A stretch of 64,000 nt of DNA from NCBI RefSeq assembly GCF_022458985.1, contig NC_061770.1:5854506-5918505 (forward strand). Direction: 5' to 3'. The DNA comes from Mugil cephalus (taxonomy: Eukaryota > Chordata > Actinopteri > Mugiliformes > Mugilidae). The notes under the pieces were generated by a model, which saw only the letters and a program-made list of their open reading frames with translations, was not told the DNA's origin and searched no databases. Below, piece after piece: positions 35,533-47,700 of the stretch; position 1 is the stretch's first letter, and each line of letters starts with the position of its first letter. The translations under genes were made by a program, and so were the position numbers.

Positions 35533-36985
35533 GGGATGAGCCTGTCCTAATGCTCTGAGCCTGGAGGAGGAGGAGGAGGAGGAGGAGGAGGAGAAGGAGG
35601 AGGAGAAGGAGGAGGAGAAGGAGGAGAAGGAGGAGGAGGAGGAGGTGGTGGAGGAGCAGGAGCACAGGGAGAGGGGTTGGCTTTAGCATGTGCTAGACAC
35701 TGCCTGGACAGGAGGCAGCAGGGATAAACCACTTCCTATGGAAAATACACACCAGTTAATGTCCTCTCTAGAAGTAAGACACACACTCTCACAGTCCAGC
35801 AGAAGCAACAGTAACATCTGCCTGAATGTTCAACAGTTGCAGCAACGTCCTTTGCGTCGTCTGGTGACATGCTGCATGCTCATATTAACGCTCCGTCAAC
35901 AGCCTCGGTGATCCAAGTGGTATTACTCCAAACGATCTCTATATCCCCTGGCTCTTGTCCTGGCTTTCTGGTAGATTTTATTTTCCTCTTCACTATAGGA
36001 TAGCTGACACTGCCTGTGTTCGTTCTGATCTCAGTGGGCTGAAATACTGTTACGCAGGTGATGTGACACAAATGTTTGAAAAACGTGTCTCCCTCACTGT
36101 CCTCTCTCCCTCTCTCCAAAGATACACTGATATCCACATTAAAAAAAAAAAAAAATTGACAGAATATTTCTTTTCTATTAATTTATTTTTGAGTATATAT
36201 TTCCATCAAGTACTGCTTGAATCTCACAGTATCTTATCTATATGTCAGAAGTCAGAAAAAATACAGATATGACCCTGGATGCTTCTGTTCACTTTATTTG
36301 TCCAAATGGCATTCTGACTGCTTATTAGTTGATTGTTTGTACATATGTTGGAATTTTTGTGGTCGACTGTGTGTTCTGAAGTGGCAGACAAAAAGCTTAC
36401 GGCTGTTACCCTTTTCAAAAAGTTGTAAGGCATATTTTTATACACGTCAATATAATATTTTATATATGAATTGTTGGTTTATTTAATGAACTACAGTACA
36501 ATGCCATGTATTTTTATATTGTCAGCAGTTTCTTATTTAAAGACAGAGATTATTTTATTTCATGTTAGGGGAAGTGTTGTGCTTTAAAGGCACCTTTATG
36601 GCAAAACTCATCACATTCATCAGAGCTCTATTCAACTGCTGTACATCTCATGGTTATATCTCATGTTTTTAATTTCTTTTTTTTTATTATTTATGCTTTG
36701 TTCATTTGAGAATCGAGAATGTCCATGTTACTGTTATGTTTTATTTTGGCACATCATACTATAAATTCTTATTTCAATAGAGGAAGAAAAAAAAAGTAAG
36801 ATCAGATTTGTTATTGTTATAGTATGTCTTTCCCAAGTCCTTGCAAAAGTCATGAAATTGTGTGTTACTAAAGTGTGATTAGAATTTATCTATTTCTGAC
36901 CAATCTTGTTGTGCCAATGTGTGTGCCGTGATGACAGGTCCGTGCACAGAGGACCTGTACGGTTTGCAAATATGAAAATAAAACA
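35533..36985 (+). other. igfbp6: igfbp6 3' UTR with (GGA)n and polyadenylation signal
   Basis: Exon 4 continues past the TGA at 35530-35532. A purine-rich (GGA)n tract at 35563-35652 lies about 30 bases after the stop. The sequence is then AT-rich, and an AATAAA at 36977-36982 is a plausible polyadenylation signal. No other gene was recognised here. The long 3' UTR is inferred from the lack of an earlier clear signal. Confidence 0.55.
35563..35652. repeat. (GGA)n / (GAA)n trinucleotide repeat
   Basis: About 30 trinucleotide units, mostly GGA with AGA/GAA interruptions. The antisense frames read as poly-Leu or poly-Pro and are artefacts. Confidence 0.92.
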
Positions 36986-37384
36986 TAATGATAATAAAAA
37001 TGGAGAAGAATAAAACATATATTAATAACAACTGCTGCTGAACGTGTTCTTTTTCTGAAGTGTGTCGTTTAACAATGGAAATTTAATGATGCTGCTGCTA
37101 TTACGTGGTGTGAAGGAAGATTTATTTAGCCATGATCTGTCCTTTCTACTAAAACATAAGTAACTACTAAGGAAAGAGGTACATCTGATATAATACTCTA
37201 ATTGGATGCTGTTCTCTTTATGTACTTTATGTTTACTGTATATAAAAACAAAAGTTACTAGTAACTCTGCGGATCAATATTTATGATAAAAAACATATGT
37301 AGTTAGAGATCAAGTTGACCTTCCTATTTTGTTGACATAATATACATTATGAACACAGATTATGTATAACTATTTGTCCTGTCC
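36986..37384. other. Intergenic, nothing recognised
   Basis: AT-rich sequence after the igfbp6 polyadenylation signal. No ORF, RNA gene or repeat could be supported. Confidence 0.6.
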
Positions 37385-37805
37385 CAATCCTATACCAGCC
37401 TATCTCAGCTGGCGTTGATAAAGAAGTGCATATATCTTTGACAGGTAACTAGTCCATCACACACACTGACAGCCTATTTAGAAATAGCAGTTAATCTAAC
37501 ATGCATGTCTTTGGACAGAGGTAGTAGGCCAGAGCGCTTGATCAGGAGTGACAGAGAGAACATGCAAACACAGAGAAGCCCTCAGCACATTCAGACACTC
37601 AAACACGCTTACTCTGATGCAACAGTGCTCACCATTGCACCAGATATTACTGACCACAATACTGCCTTTTGGAACAAGGCAGTATCCTCACTAGGGTGAT
37701 GGGGGTTGCTGGGGCCTATCCCAGCTGTCATTGGGCGAGAGGTGGGGTACACCCTGGACAGGTCGCTAGTCTGTTGCAAGGCTAACACAGAGATAACCAT
37801 TCACA
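37385..37805 (-). repeat. Two pieces of the SINE-like dispersed repeat
   Basis: 37385-37620 is a diverged copy (CCTATCTCAGCTGGCGTTGA, TAATCTAACATGCATGTCTT, GAGAACATGCAAACACAGAG). 37690-37805 is a second, better kept piece (GGGGCCTATCCCAGCTGTCA, GGGGTACACCCTGGACAGGT, AACACAGAGATAACCATTCA). Both have the orientation of the 29165 copy. The second is joined directly to a retroelement fragment at about 37806. Confidence 0.75.
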
Positions 37806-38380
37806 TAGTAGCAGGGTGTAAGATGCTAGCAGGGTCAGCATACATGGTCCAAGTAGCTGGCATAGTGTACAGGAACATCTGTACCCAGTATGGAATAGAA
37901 GTACCCAAGTCCAAATGGGCCACAATACCAAAGGTGGTTGAGAACAACAGGGCCAAGGCTCTGTGGGACTTCAGCTTTCAGACTGACAAACAGGTCCTGG
38001 CTAACCAACAGGACACAGTGGTGGTGGATAAAGAGCAGAAGAGTGTGGTGGTGATAGATGTGGTGATACCAGCTGACGCCAACATCAGAAAGAAGGAACA
38101 TGAAAAGGTTGAGAAGTACCATGGGTTGAAAGAGCAGCTGGAACAGATGTGGAAGGTTAAGGCGAGCGTGGTCCCCGTGGTAGTAGGTGCACTCAGGGTA
38201 GTGACCCCCAAACTGGGAGAGTGGCTCCAACAGATCCCAGGAACAACACCTGAAGCCTCAGTCCAGAAGAGAGCTGTCCTAGGAATAGTTGAGATACTAC
38301 GCAGGACCCTCAAACTCCCAGGCCTCCAGTCGAGGACCCGAGCTTGAGGATGACACAGATATCATCCCGTGAGGGTGAGA
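37806..38380 (+). mobile_element. C-terminal fragment of a non-LTR retrotransposon with a restriction-like endonuclease
   Basis: From about 37806 to the TGA at 38345-38347 the plus strand is open and encodes a conserved retroelement C-terminus. One block is VVVIDVVIPADANIRKKEHE, preceded by an aspartate-containing QQDTVVVDKE. Another is KYHGLKEQLEQMWKVKA, followed by KLGEWLQQIPGTTPE. The spaced Asp, Asp and Lys residues fit the PD-(D/E)XK-like endonuclease at the C-terminus of R2/R4-type elements. Reverse transcriptase and everything upstream are absent, which is typical 5' truncation. The short 3' tail ends in TTTG units at 38382-38403. Confidence 0.7.
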
Positions 38381-38885
38381 CAGAGGCTTTTTGTTTGTTT
38401 GTTTCTTATATATGGGAAATAAACTGGTTTATGGATGTAGATTTTGAATGTAACATTTGCAATACGTTTTCTTATAGTGTTGGGAAAGCCACTTTTACAA
38501 CAATAAATCTTCAATCCCACCAATCATAGACACATTTCAACAATAACATCCCTTTAAATGCAATGCAGGAAATATTGTATATTCATGGGAAAAATACTTA
38601 AGGTAAATGCTAACACTGATGTGGCAGCATGCTAATATTAGCAGAAACAAACTAAACAAAAATCCACAGCAGCAGAGGCCGATGGGAATTACATTGATTT
38701 TAAAGTTTTGTGTTGGCAAACCACAGTATTAGGCTAGATGATATTAAGGATCATCCACCACACTGAAGGACATGAGTGTGTGCAGCATGGCCATTATTGA
38801 GACATTCCATGTAAAACCACAAATGTGCCACGAGAGGAAAAGTCACTAAAGCCATGAGTGTGAGTATTGTGAAAGTAATATTTGT

Positions 38886-39180
38886 TGATATTTTCCTGTG
38901 GGGCAGCACAGTGGATCTGTAGTTAGCACTGATGCCTCCCAGTGAGAAGGTCTCCAGATCTCAGTATCCTCCTGCCCTCCGGAGACATGCTTGTTTGGTT
39001 AACTGGTGATTCTAAATTGGCTGTAGGTGTAAGTGTGAATGGTTGTTTATCTCTGTGGTAGCTGTGCGACAGAGTGGCGACCTGTCCAGGGTCTACCCCA
39101 CCTCTTGTCCAATGTCAGCTGGGATAGGCTCCAGCAACTCATGCGACCCTAGTGAGGGTTAAGCGGTAGCAGAAGATGAG
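38886..39180 (+). repeat. SINE-like dispersed repeat, near-complete plus-strand copy
   Basis: The copy starts GGGGCAGCACAGTGGATCTG with a degraded A-box-like TAGTTAGCACTG. It then carries the family blocks TGGTGATTCTAAATTGGCTG, GTGAATGGTTGTTTATCTCT and CGACCTGTCCAGGGTCTACC, and ends GGTTAAGCGGTAGCAGAAGATGAGATG. The tRNA-like head suggests Pol III origin. Confidence 0.8.
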
Positions 39181-40509
39181 ATGAAGATGTTTTCCCATCT
39201 GGACCAAACATGCCATGAACAAACCCAAACTAGCATGACTAAAAATAAAATCTACCTTAAAATGATAACATATCTCTCCAAAATATCTCTAAACATTAGC
39301 AGACAGATGTTTCTAGTGGTGTTGTGGATACACAGGGAGAGAGGGAACTTTCTGATGTTAAAAACATTACATAGTTGTTAAATCAAACGGAAATTGCTGA
39401 ATATGTTAAATAACAGACCAAACCTGCTACATCAGGCCAATGAAGTCTGACACATAAGCCTGATTTTATGCATGACCTTAAAATCCATCAACAGCAAAAA
39501 CATCAGTCTCATTTTTGGCCATTATTGTACAGTAACTATAAATTCTCAGGTGTTCTGTTTCGGGAAATCGAGGGTTCCTCTGAATCTGGTTTTTAGATTG
39601 AAACCATTTGCTGTGAGAATCTCCTCTGCAGTGACACTAAGCAGTCGCCAGCAGTGAAACAGATATTACACATTAGAGCACATTAGAGTCATGCTGCTTT
39701 TAAGCCATTAGTAGACACATAAAGGATCGTTTTCTCCTGCTTCTCCACTCGGGGACCAGATACATGCCTGTTTCCAAGGTAACGGCATAGAATATCCCAT
39801 CAGCAACTGAAGGTCTTTGAGAAGATGAAGAAGGAAACGTGATCCTCTGACATGAATCACACAGTGTATCCTGCTTCTGCATGTTTAAATCAAGAGTTTT
39901 AAGTGTTTTGATTGGACTGACACAATTATCTCTACTGATGTTGATTATTGTGAGAAACTGTTCGTCATTGTTTTGTATTCATTTAACACATACTGTATTT
40001 TACTTGATCTTGAGCGCCATGTAATGTGCTGTGGAACTACATTTAATGATATGATTTTATTTAAAGTTTGAACTGAATAAAAACAAGAATCTTCATCTGT
40101 CAGAAAGGGTCAAATAAAAGATGCCATCCAATTGTCTCATGAGAAATTCAGGATCTGTTGATTTGGGATATTAGCTCATACTTCACCTATTCTTTATTCT
40201 GTATTTTATTGATCTCCCAAGGACTAAACAGCTTTATGGATCAAATGACCAAATTGAAACAATGCTGGTTTATGGAGAAAAGCCTTGGCAGATGTTTCTG
40301 TGAGACATCTCATTAAGTACTAGGTGAAAGCACACTGAGACCGTACTGCCCCCTACAGGCATAAATGTGTGAAAATCGTAAATGCAAGCATGAGTGGTGG
40401 GTACTAATTTAGTTTTAGAAACTTTTTATGAACCGGTTTATTTATAGACCATTGTAGGAAAGTAGCATCGTATGTTTTACACATGCAAATGGGACACACA
40501 CTCAAGTTA
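39181..40509. other. Intergenic, nothing recognised
   Basis: AT-rich sequence with only short open frames that have no recognisable domains. Confidence 0.55.
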
Positions 40510-41020
40510 TAGTGATACGTTATCTTTCTGGGCATCTTGGGCATCTGCATCTTGGCCAGAGAAGACAGGTGGTTTGAAGGAGGAGTAAAGGAAGCCATCT
40601 ATGTTAGACTGGAAAAGACTTCTCTGACCAGAGGAGGTGGACTGAGATATGATCTGCCATCAATTTACAATACAGTCCTTGCTTCTTTTCCCAAGAAGTT
40701 CCATGAATCACACCAATCATTAGAGCACCACTTTTAGGGAAAGAGAACAAGGACAAACAGGGGCCCCCACCCCCAACCACAAATAATTGTGTAGCTATTA
40801 ATGGACACTAGCTGTGCCAGTTTCTGGTTGTTGACATAAACAAGTCAAGCAAGTTTCTGATGAGCTACACCCACCGAGGTTCCTAATTAAACCTCAACTT
40901 CTCACCAGTCCTTTACAACTGAAGAAGTTTCTCAGATGAGTGGCATAGCGTTTTCTCAATGAAAAAAAGACAAGAAAAAGAAAAAAAATGTACAAGTCCA
41001 GTTAAGTTTCTTAAACCAGG
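40510..41020 (+). mobile_element. GIY-YIG endonuclease C-terminal fragment of a Penelope/DIRS-like retroelement
   Basis: An open frame ending at TAG 40735-40737 encodes AREDRWFEGGVKEAIYVRLE, then a SLTRGGGLRYDLPSIYN block. This matches the recurrent C-terminal GIY-YIG block of fish retroelement proteins (a W..RG.KEAIY module followed by SLNR-GG); the usual SLNR is SLTR here, so the conserved Asn is lost. Downstream, CAACTGAAGAAGTTTCTCAG at about 40917 resembles the usual 3' tail of these elements (CTGAAGAAG, then GGATGAGAGG in intact copies). The reverse transcriptase is not present, so this is a truncated, dead copy. Confidence 0.6.
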
Positions 41021-41379
41021 TTTGGATATACCATTACTTGGATGACCTACAATTATTTTTTTCTGATTTAGAATATACACACTTAATCTCACCGAGGGCA
41101 ATGATAATTTTATTTATTGATTGATTCTTCAGTGAGTGCACACATCTACAAGTAACAATACAGTAATCTTATTTGGTCAAGATCGTCCTATCGAGAAAAC
41201 GGTCATAAATAATATGTATAGTCGTTCTGGGAGGTGTCCTTTTAAAAAATAACAGAGTAGCAATAACTATAATTAAGCGAGCGTTTAGGTACGTTTATAA
41301 TTGCAGGCCTGTAGGACTAATAGTGAGAGTGAAGTATTCATTCAGGAAAATCTATTCCGAGCATCGACTGGACCTTGAA

Positions 41380-41793
41380 TGCAACCTACACACAGGATCT
41401 TCCGGAACTCTCGAGGTCACCTGACGAAACCCCGTGGCTTTCCATTGGTCGCTTCCAGCCGTCAATCAAAAACTCACCACGTGGTCGATAATAACATTGG
41501 TGGGCTCGAGGGGGCGGTGGTGGACTGTCAGCGTTCGTTTAAAGATACGCATCCACGCATGGGTGAAGTCAGCGAGTAATGATTCATCTCTCCGGTTTAA
41601 ACGTTAAATTGTGTTCCAGAAAAACGGCGTCCGCGTAACACAGGTCGGAGGCAGGTGACCTTTGGCTCTCGTCGCTGTGCGTCGAGCCGGGGCGGAGCGG
41701 TTGCTTTAGCTTAGCGACGGTAGCCACCAGGAAGCGGTGTCACCGTCTGCACCAGCTCTCTCAACGGGGGACGAGAGGAGACATTCTGCGGCC
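41380..41793 (+). promoter_or_regulatory. pip4k2c: pip4k2c CpG-rich promoter and 5' UTR
   Basis: CpG-rich sequence directly upstream of the start codon. Visible elements: a palindromic ETS-type site CTTCCGGAA at about 41399-41407, an inverted CCAAT box (CCATTGGTCG, about 41442-41451) and no clear TATA box. This fits a housekeeping CpG-island promoter. The transcription start is inferred. Confidence 0.6.
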
Positions 41794-44700
41794 ATGGCCG
41801 GCCTCGGTAACTCTGGGGCTACCTCCAGCCCAATGGTGATCCTGGCGCCCAAGACGAAGACGAAAAAGAAACATTTTGTGCAGCAGAAGGTGAAAGTGTT
41901 TCGAGCCAGCGACCCGGTCCTGAGCGTCTTCATGTGGGGCGTCAATCACTCGGTGGGTCGGTGGGAGCTGGGTAATGCTAATGTCAGTGTAAACGTAGCT
42001 AGCCTGTAGCTGTAGCTGTAGCTGTAGCTGTAGAGAGTGAGCCTGCCAGCTAGTCCCACAGGCATGAGGGCGTTACACCGAAACCTCTGTAGGAAAACCG
42101 TGATGTTTACTGAGCTAGACGCGTACATAAACACACTTGGGTCACCTGGTGATCTGAACATACTGAAAGGTCTCGCTTCGTGTAAAGCTACGTTAAACGT
42201 TAACTAAACTCCAGACGTGACCTTAAACAAAATGGTATATGTGGATCATTATTCAATTTCTTAGTTATGTTTTAGTTGGCTCCATCCTTGAGTCAGTCCA
42301 TCTGTTCATTACAGGTCCTGCTTAATGAGTAAATAATGGATAAATTAGCATATGTTGTTGTTAATGGGTACATAATAAAGGTTTACTTTCGGTTAGCTGT
42401 TTTGTAAAGAGACAAAATTAGAAAACATTTTCAAAAGGTTTCATCAAAACATCAGAGCCATTAAAATGTGTAATTTAGTCTGCGTAACACCCGGTAAAAT
42501 CCGCTAATGTTCACGTTGCTGTAATGTGCAATAAAAAGCAACAAATGGTCTCACTGAAGAAGCTAAAACCATCAAGCGTTTGGCTTGAACAATGATTGAT
42601 CAATGTTAAAACAACTACTCCTTAATTTCCTGTTAAGTAACAGATAATTGACTAACTGTTGAACCTCAAAATGTTATATGTAGCTGGGAAGTACTCAATA
42701 ATCCAGATGATGGTAATATAATAAAATGTCAACAAGTGTCCATACTAGTTTCCAATTCTACTATTCTGGTTGGTATGATCCTGAAATCATCAAAACACCT
42801 GAACATTACAGGCCTGTGATTTTCATTGACAACTATTAAAATGGACTGGACACACCCCATTTGTCACAACACTGTATGTGACAAATCGTGAAGCCATCTT
42901 TGCAGTAGTAATTGCCGTCTCAGTGAATCTGATAGGAGAAGGAATGCTGCTTAACAACTATAGTTTTATGTAAGGTTTCACTTCTATGTGTATGCGTGCC
43001 ATTTGCCTAGAGACTCGGTGGGTGTGTCAATACTGCATTGTTAAAAATCCATGCTTTCAAAAAAAAAAAAGGGCTAATTTTGTTCATGCAACAAAATAAT
43101 AAATTCATCATTTAGACAGTGGAAGGAAAATGAATCTGCAAATGGTCTGAATACCTGCCCACTTTGGTTATACAATGTCAGAAAGCAGAAAAATACCTGT
43201 CATGATTTCTTGCAGCCTGAGCCAAAGTCATCTGTTGTCTTGTTGCATCTCTCTGTCGTCACCAGTTGTAACTCTACCTTGGACACAATTGCCGGTTGTT
43301 TATTGAATGTCTCTTCTTTCTGCAGATCAATGATCTCAGTCAGGTGCCTGTTCCTGTCATGCTGCTGCCTGACGATTTCAAAGCCAACACTAAGATCAAA
43401 GTTAACAACCACCTCTTCAACAAGTAAGACACACTCATAAGTACACGTCCAAATAACAACAATATATGTTGACAATATAAAAATATAACTTGTTGACCTC
43501 TCAGACTCTAAGAAAAAACGCCTCTAAGATAAGATAAGATAAGATAAGACAATTCAAATTCAGTTGAAACGTAAATAAGCAGCAAGGACACTTTTTCGGT
43601 GTGTCCTGCACCGTTGACACTAGTTTGATGGATTTATATCAGATTCACCATGTTCAATGAGCAGCAGAACAAGCAGGTGAGACAGATCTCTGTGACTATC
43701 TGCAGGATACAGAGGCAAGAGAAAGGGAAGTGATGGAAATATGAGAACACGGAGAACATGTAAAGGGCAAAAAGGGATTTAAACGTTGGGATATTTTCAC
43801 AACAACATGATCAGTCAAACAGCATGAATTCCCACTCTGTATGATGGTTTGCAGTTCCTCAGGGCTTCCTTGGTTTCCAGCTAATAGTAGCTCTTGTTGT
43901 TTTCCCTTTTGAATGATGAATACAGACCACTACCACTTGCTGGCATGAAAAGTAATTTCCTTTCACTCGAGCACAGAACGTACTAATGCTGGATTTAAAA
44001 TATTGTTTTTCCAATTCAAATCCACCTTGATTTGAAAGATCAAATATCGACTGGTAAAATCCTGACTGATAAAAAAAAAAAAAAAAACATGCCCTTGCTT
44101 GCATCCTCTTATCAGAAATCTTCCTGATTCAAGGAATCTGTGCGTGCCAGCTGGTTTTCAGCTGTAGTCTTTGCTGTGTGTTAAAGTGCAACATTTTGAC
44201 CCAGACACAGGAAATGGCCCAAACAGCCGTCATCACCGATAGTTTTTTGATGCTCCCTTAGATTTGGTTAATGATGCGTCTGTTTTGTGTGTATTAGCCC
44301 AAGAAATAAAAATAAACTCCATCTTGTCTCCACAGAGAAAATCTTCCAGGACATTTCAAGTTCAAAGAATATTGTCCTCAGGTCTTCCGAAATCTAAGGG
44401 AAAGGTTTGGTATTGAGGATATGGACTATCAGGTGTGTGTTGTATATATGTTGACAATTTAGGTTGAATGCTCACAAGTTATATATATATTTTTTTTTAA
44501 TGATTTCTTTCAGAAATAAATTTGACCATGTTATAAATCAGTTGACCGGATCCTTACCTGTATTCTTCTGGTCTTACAATGCTCAGGTGTCGCTGACCCG
44601 CAGCCCGCCGATGAGAAACGCTGAAGATCAGGGAGATTATCTGCTCCTCAACTCATACGACCGCACGCTGATTATCAAGCAGATCTCCAGCGAGGACATC

Positions 44701-47700
44701 GCAGATATGCACAGCATCTTGTCAGAGTATCACCAGGTAACATCTGAATGGTTAAAACAGGAGACTCAGTATTTGTCTCGTCATGTCCTGTTTGTTTCAC
44801 AATTTCTGACTATCTTCCATCTGTGGAGTCAGTGTTGCCAATTATTTCCACTGAAAAGCAGCTGGGGCTTGTCAGTGCTCTTCTGTTTACCGCAGACTAA
44901 AATATCACAAGGACAAGATCAGAATGAAATCATAAACTCATTAATCATTTAAAACACAAACTAAAAAGAGAGCCCTGAACCATGTCAAAAATCACAAAGG
45001 CTGACAACATGAAGGTCGTTTATGAACAGCCTTCGAAGTGTCACAAAAAACTGAGTCTGAAAAACTATCGGAGGGGAAAAAAGAGCTAAAATGAGACGTA
45101 CCAGCCTGTCTCTTCTCATCCGCGTACAGCTGGCCTGTCACGGCATACGATGGATGTAAATTTCAGACTGTTTTGGAAAGTGGTGGATAATGGAAGGAAC
45201 ACACAGACCTCCTGTCAGCTGTTGGAAAGTTTTGTGTCCAGTGGTTCCTACTGAAGATGTTCATTTTTAAAATGTTGAGCACAGGAAGAGTTGGGGCGTT
45301 TGTTGTGGACTATTTTCAGCAGCAGGTTAACGTCTGGTGCTCTAGTGAGGATTTGGGGAAGCAGAATGATCGGGTACAAACTGAAATAACAAACTTTTTT
45401 GTTCAACATATAAAGCTAAATGATAATGTCTGAGACAGATGAATGGACATATGAATTGTTAATTGTTAATCACACAATGACGTGAGCTCCTCACATTCAT
45501 TAATGTAGCTTTCACTACATTCACATTCAATAGTGTTATCTGACGTTCAGTTTTTCTTAGAAACATATCTACAAACTGAGCTCATCCACCGTTTACTACA
45601 AGAAAAAGACAAAAAAACAACATCGCAGGTGGCCTTCATTGTGCGTAGTTCTTAAACAACTACCAACAATGAAGGTCGTCTGTTTCGGAGCCAAAATGTT
45701 TCCCTTGGACACACCACAAACAATACAAAAAAATAAATAAGTTCTGTTCTCACATGAAAGGAATCGCTCTTCACGCCAGCAGGAAGCAGAAGTCTGCATT
45801 GGTCATTAAAAAGGGGAAGCTGCAAGAGCTACTATTAGCTGAGAGACCAGCTAGAGAGAACTACTGAAGGTCTTACAGAGCGGACCTCTCAGAAAAATAC
45901 TGCACACAACTACACCACAACATCCTGAGTGTTTATTCACCAGGTGCATCGGTGTTGTTGTCTTTTAATGGGGTTTCTTAACAGGAGTGAAAAATAAGGA
46001 CATTTCAACCTCACACATCATATTTAACTGATTAATACAAGCTTCAGTAGGAGTTGCGTTAATAACATAATAATAGCAGTGACACAGAATTTGGAGTAAG
46101 TCCCAGTCGTTCCTGTTTGATCCTGCAGTGAAACTATAAATAAACGCCGCTATGAATCCTTTCTCTTCGTCTGCCTTCTGCTCATTCAGTGTCTTTCACT
46201 GACAACGTTTAAAACATCTGTCATGGAGTCCTTGAAATGAGCAAAATCAGAGATAAGGGAAGTCGACACAGATTTAACAGCAGAGGCGCAATGAAAAGGA
46301 CGAGGGCTACATGGGGTTTGATCAAGCCTCTAAATTTAGCTCAGAGGTGCGGCTCTCAAACTGACTCCAAACAAGAAAACTTAACTGGAAGGTTTTATCC
46401 AGCTTGTCTGATCGCCAAGGTTACAGAGGTTGTGACTGAGCACAAAGGACCGAACAAACACTCCTTCATGAGTTTATTAAAGATATCCAAATGTTCATAT
46501 CAGCACATCAGTGTTCATGTAAATAATAGAGTACATTTAAGGAGAGATAAGAGTGAGGTGGCATGCTTTCTGGTTTATGTCACATTCAGCTCCGGTCTCG
46601 CGTGGCTGAGTCGCGTAGATATCAAAGAAACTAGGTCTTAAGGCTCAACAGACCACTGAGCAAACCTTTGGCTGCTTTGAGCTCTTATTGGAATGTGTAG
46701 CCTGTGGTTACGCAGCCTACATAAAACTGGGAGGGAGATGAGGAAAACGGCAGCTCTGTTCCGCTGCGTTTTTAAATTCACTCGGCTGTGAATGAACTCA
46801 TTGTCTATCAGAGTTCCTGTAACACATTTCTCTCATAGATCAGGAGCAGTTTGGAGGCTGCAGTTTATTGTGTCAGTTTTGTTGTTGTTATGCTCAACAA
46901 CTGTTCTTTGTATTGAGATATCTTAGTATCCAGTTTAATCATCACTACTAAAGGGCTTTGCCTTATAAAGCTTCACTGTGGCACATTTTAAATTATCTGG
47001 ATTCTCCTAATGTTTAGGATCAATTTTATTTTATTTTTTAAAGACAGAAACTCTTTTTTTTTTTTGCCCGACATATTGGATGAAACTGGGTGACTGTATA
47101 TAAAGATGCGCGATATCACCCACAGGATTTGTGAGGAGTAGTTGTGAAGCTCGGTGTGGCCTCCACTTTCAAAAATGATCAAATTGGTGCAGAGCAGGTG
47201 GAGCTGAGGTGGACGGCTGACGCTGATGTTAACACCTAGCACCTGAGATGGCGCCTGTCTGTCACTCAGAGCGGCTACACCCTTAATAACTTTAAACCTA
47301 GATATATTTTAAATGGATGACTTATATTAAAACATTGATCTATAGGGATCGACTTGCTGTTGGAGCCTCAAGTGGACATTTGGGAAGTTGCAGTTTTAAC
47401 TTGCAGCTTCATTTTTCAGCCGCAGGGGTTGACAGTTGAATCGAGTGATGTGACGTGCTACCTGATCAAATCCCTTAATACTTCCATCTGTTTTCACTGC
47501 AGCTCCTGGCTGAACCTGCACCACTGTAGCTAGAGGTGCATGTCTGTGCATGGTGAGAGATTTTCCAGAATCAGCGCCCAGGGAACTTAAAAAGTCAATT
47601 TAAAAAATCTGTGCTCTCACATTAGCAACGTCTTTTTCAGTTAGTGGGTTTCAGGGGACACTGAATGAGGTCAGTCTGAAGTATCTATTTTAGCTGACTG

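Noticed and set aside
35486-35732. Poly-Leu and poly-Pro minus-strand frames
   Set aside because: They come from the (GGA)n repeat in the igfbp6 3' UTR.
44464-44952. 162-codon frame reading through pip4k2c exon 4 into introns
   Set aside because: Only 44587-44736 is exon; the rest is intronic read-through.
46237-46641. 134-codon frame in pip4k2c intron 4
   Set aside because: No domain recognised; it lies wholly inside an intron with no usable splice sites in frame.
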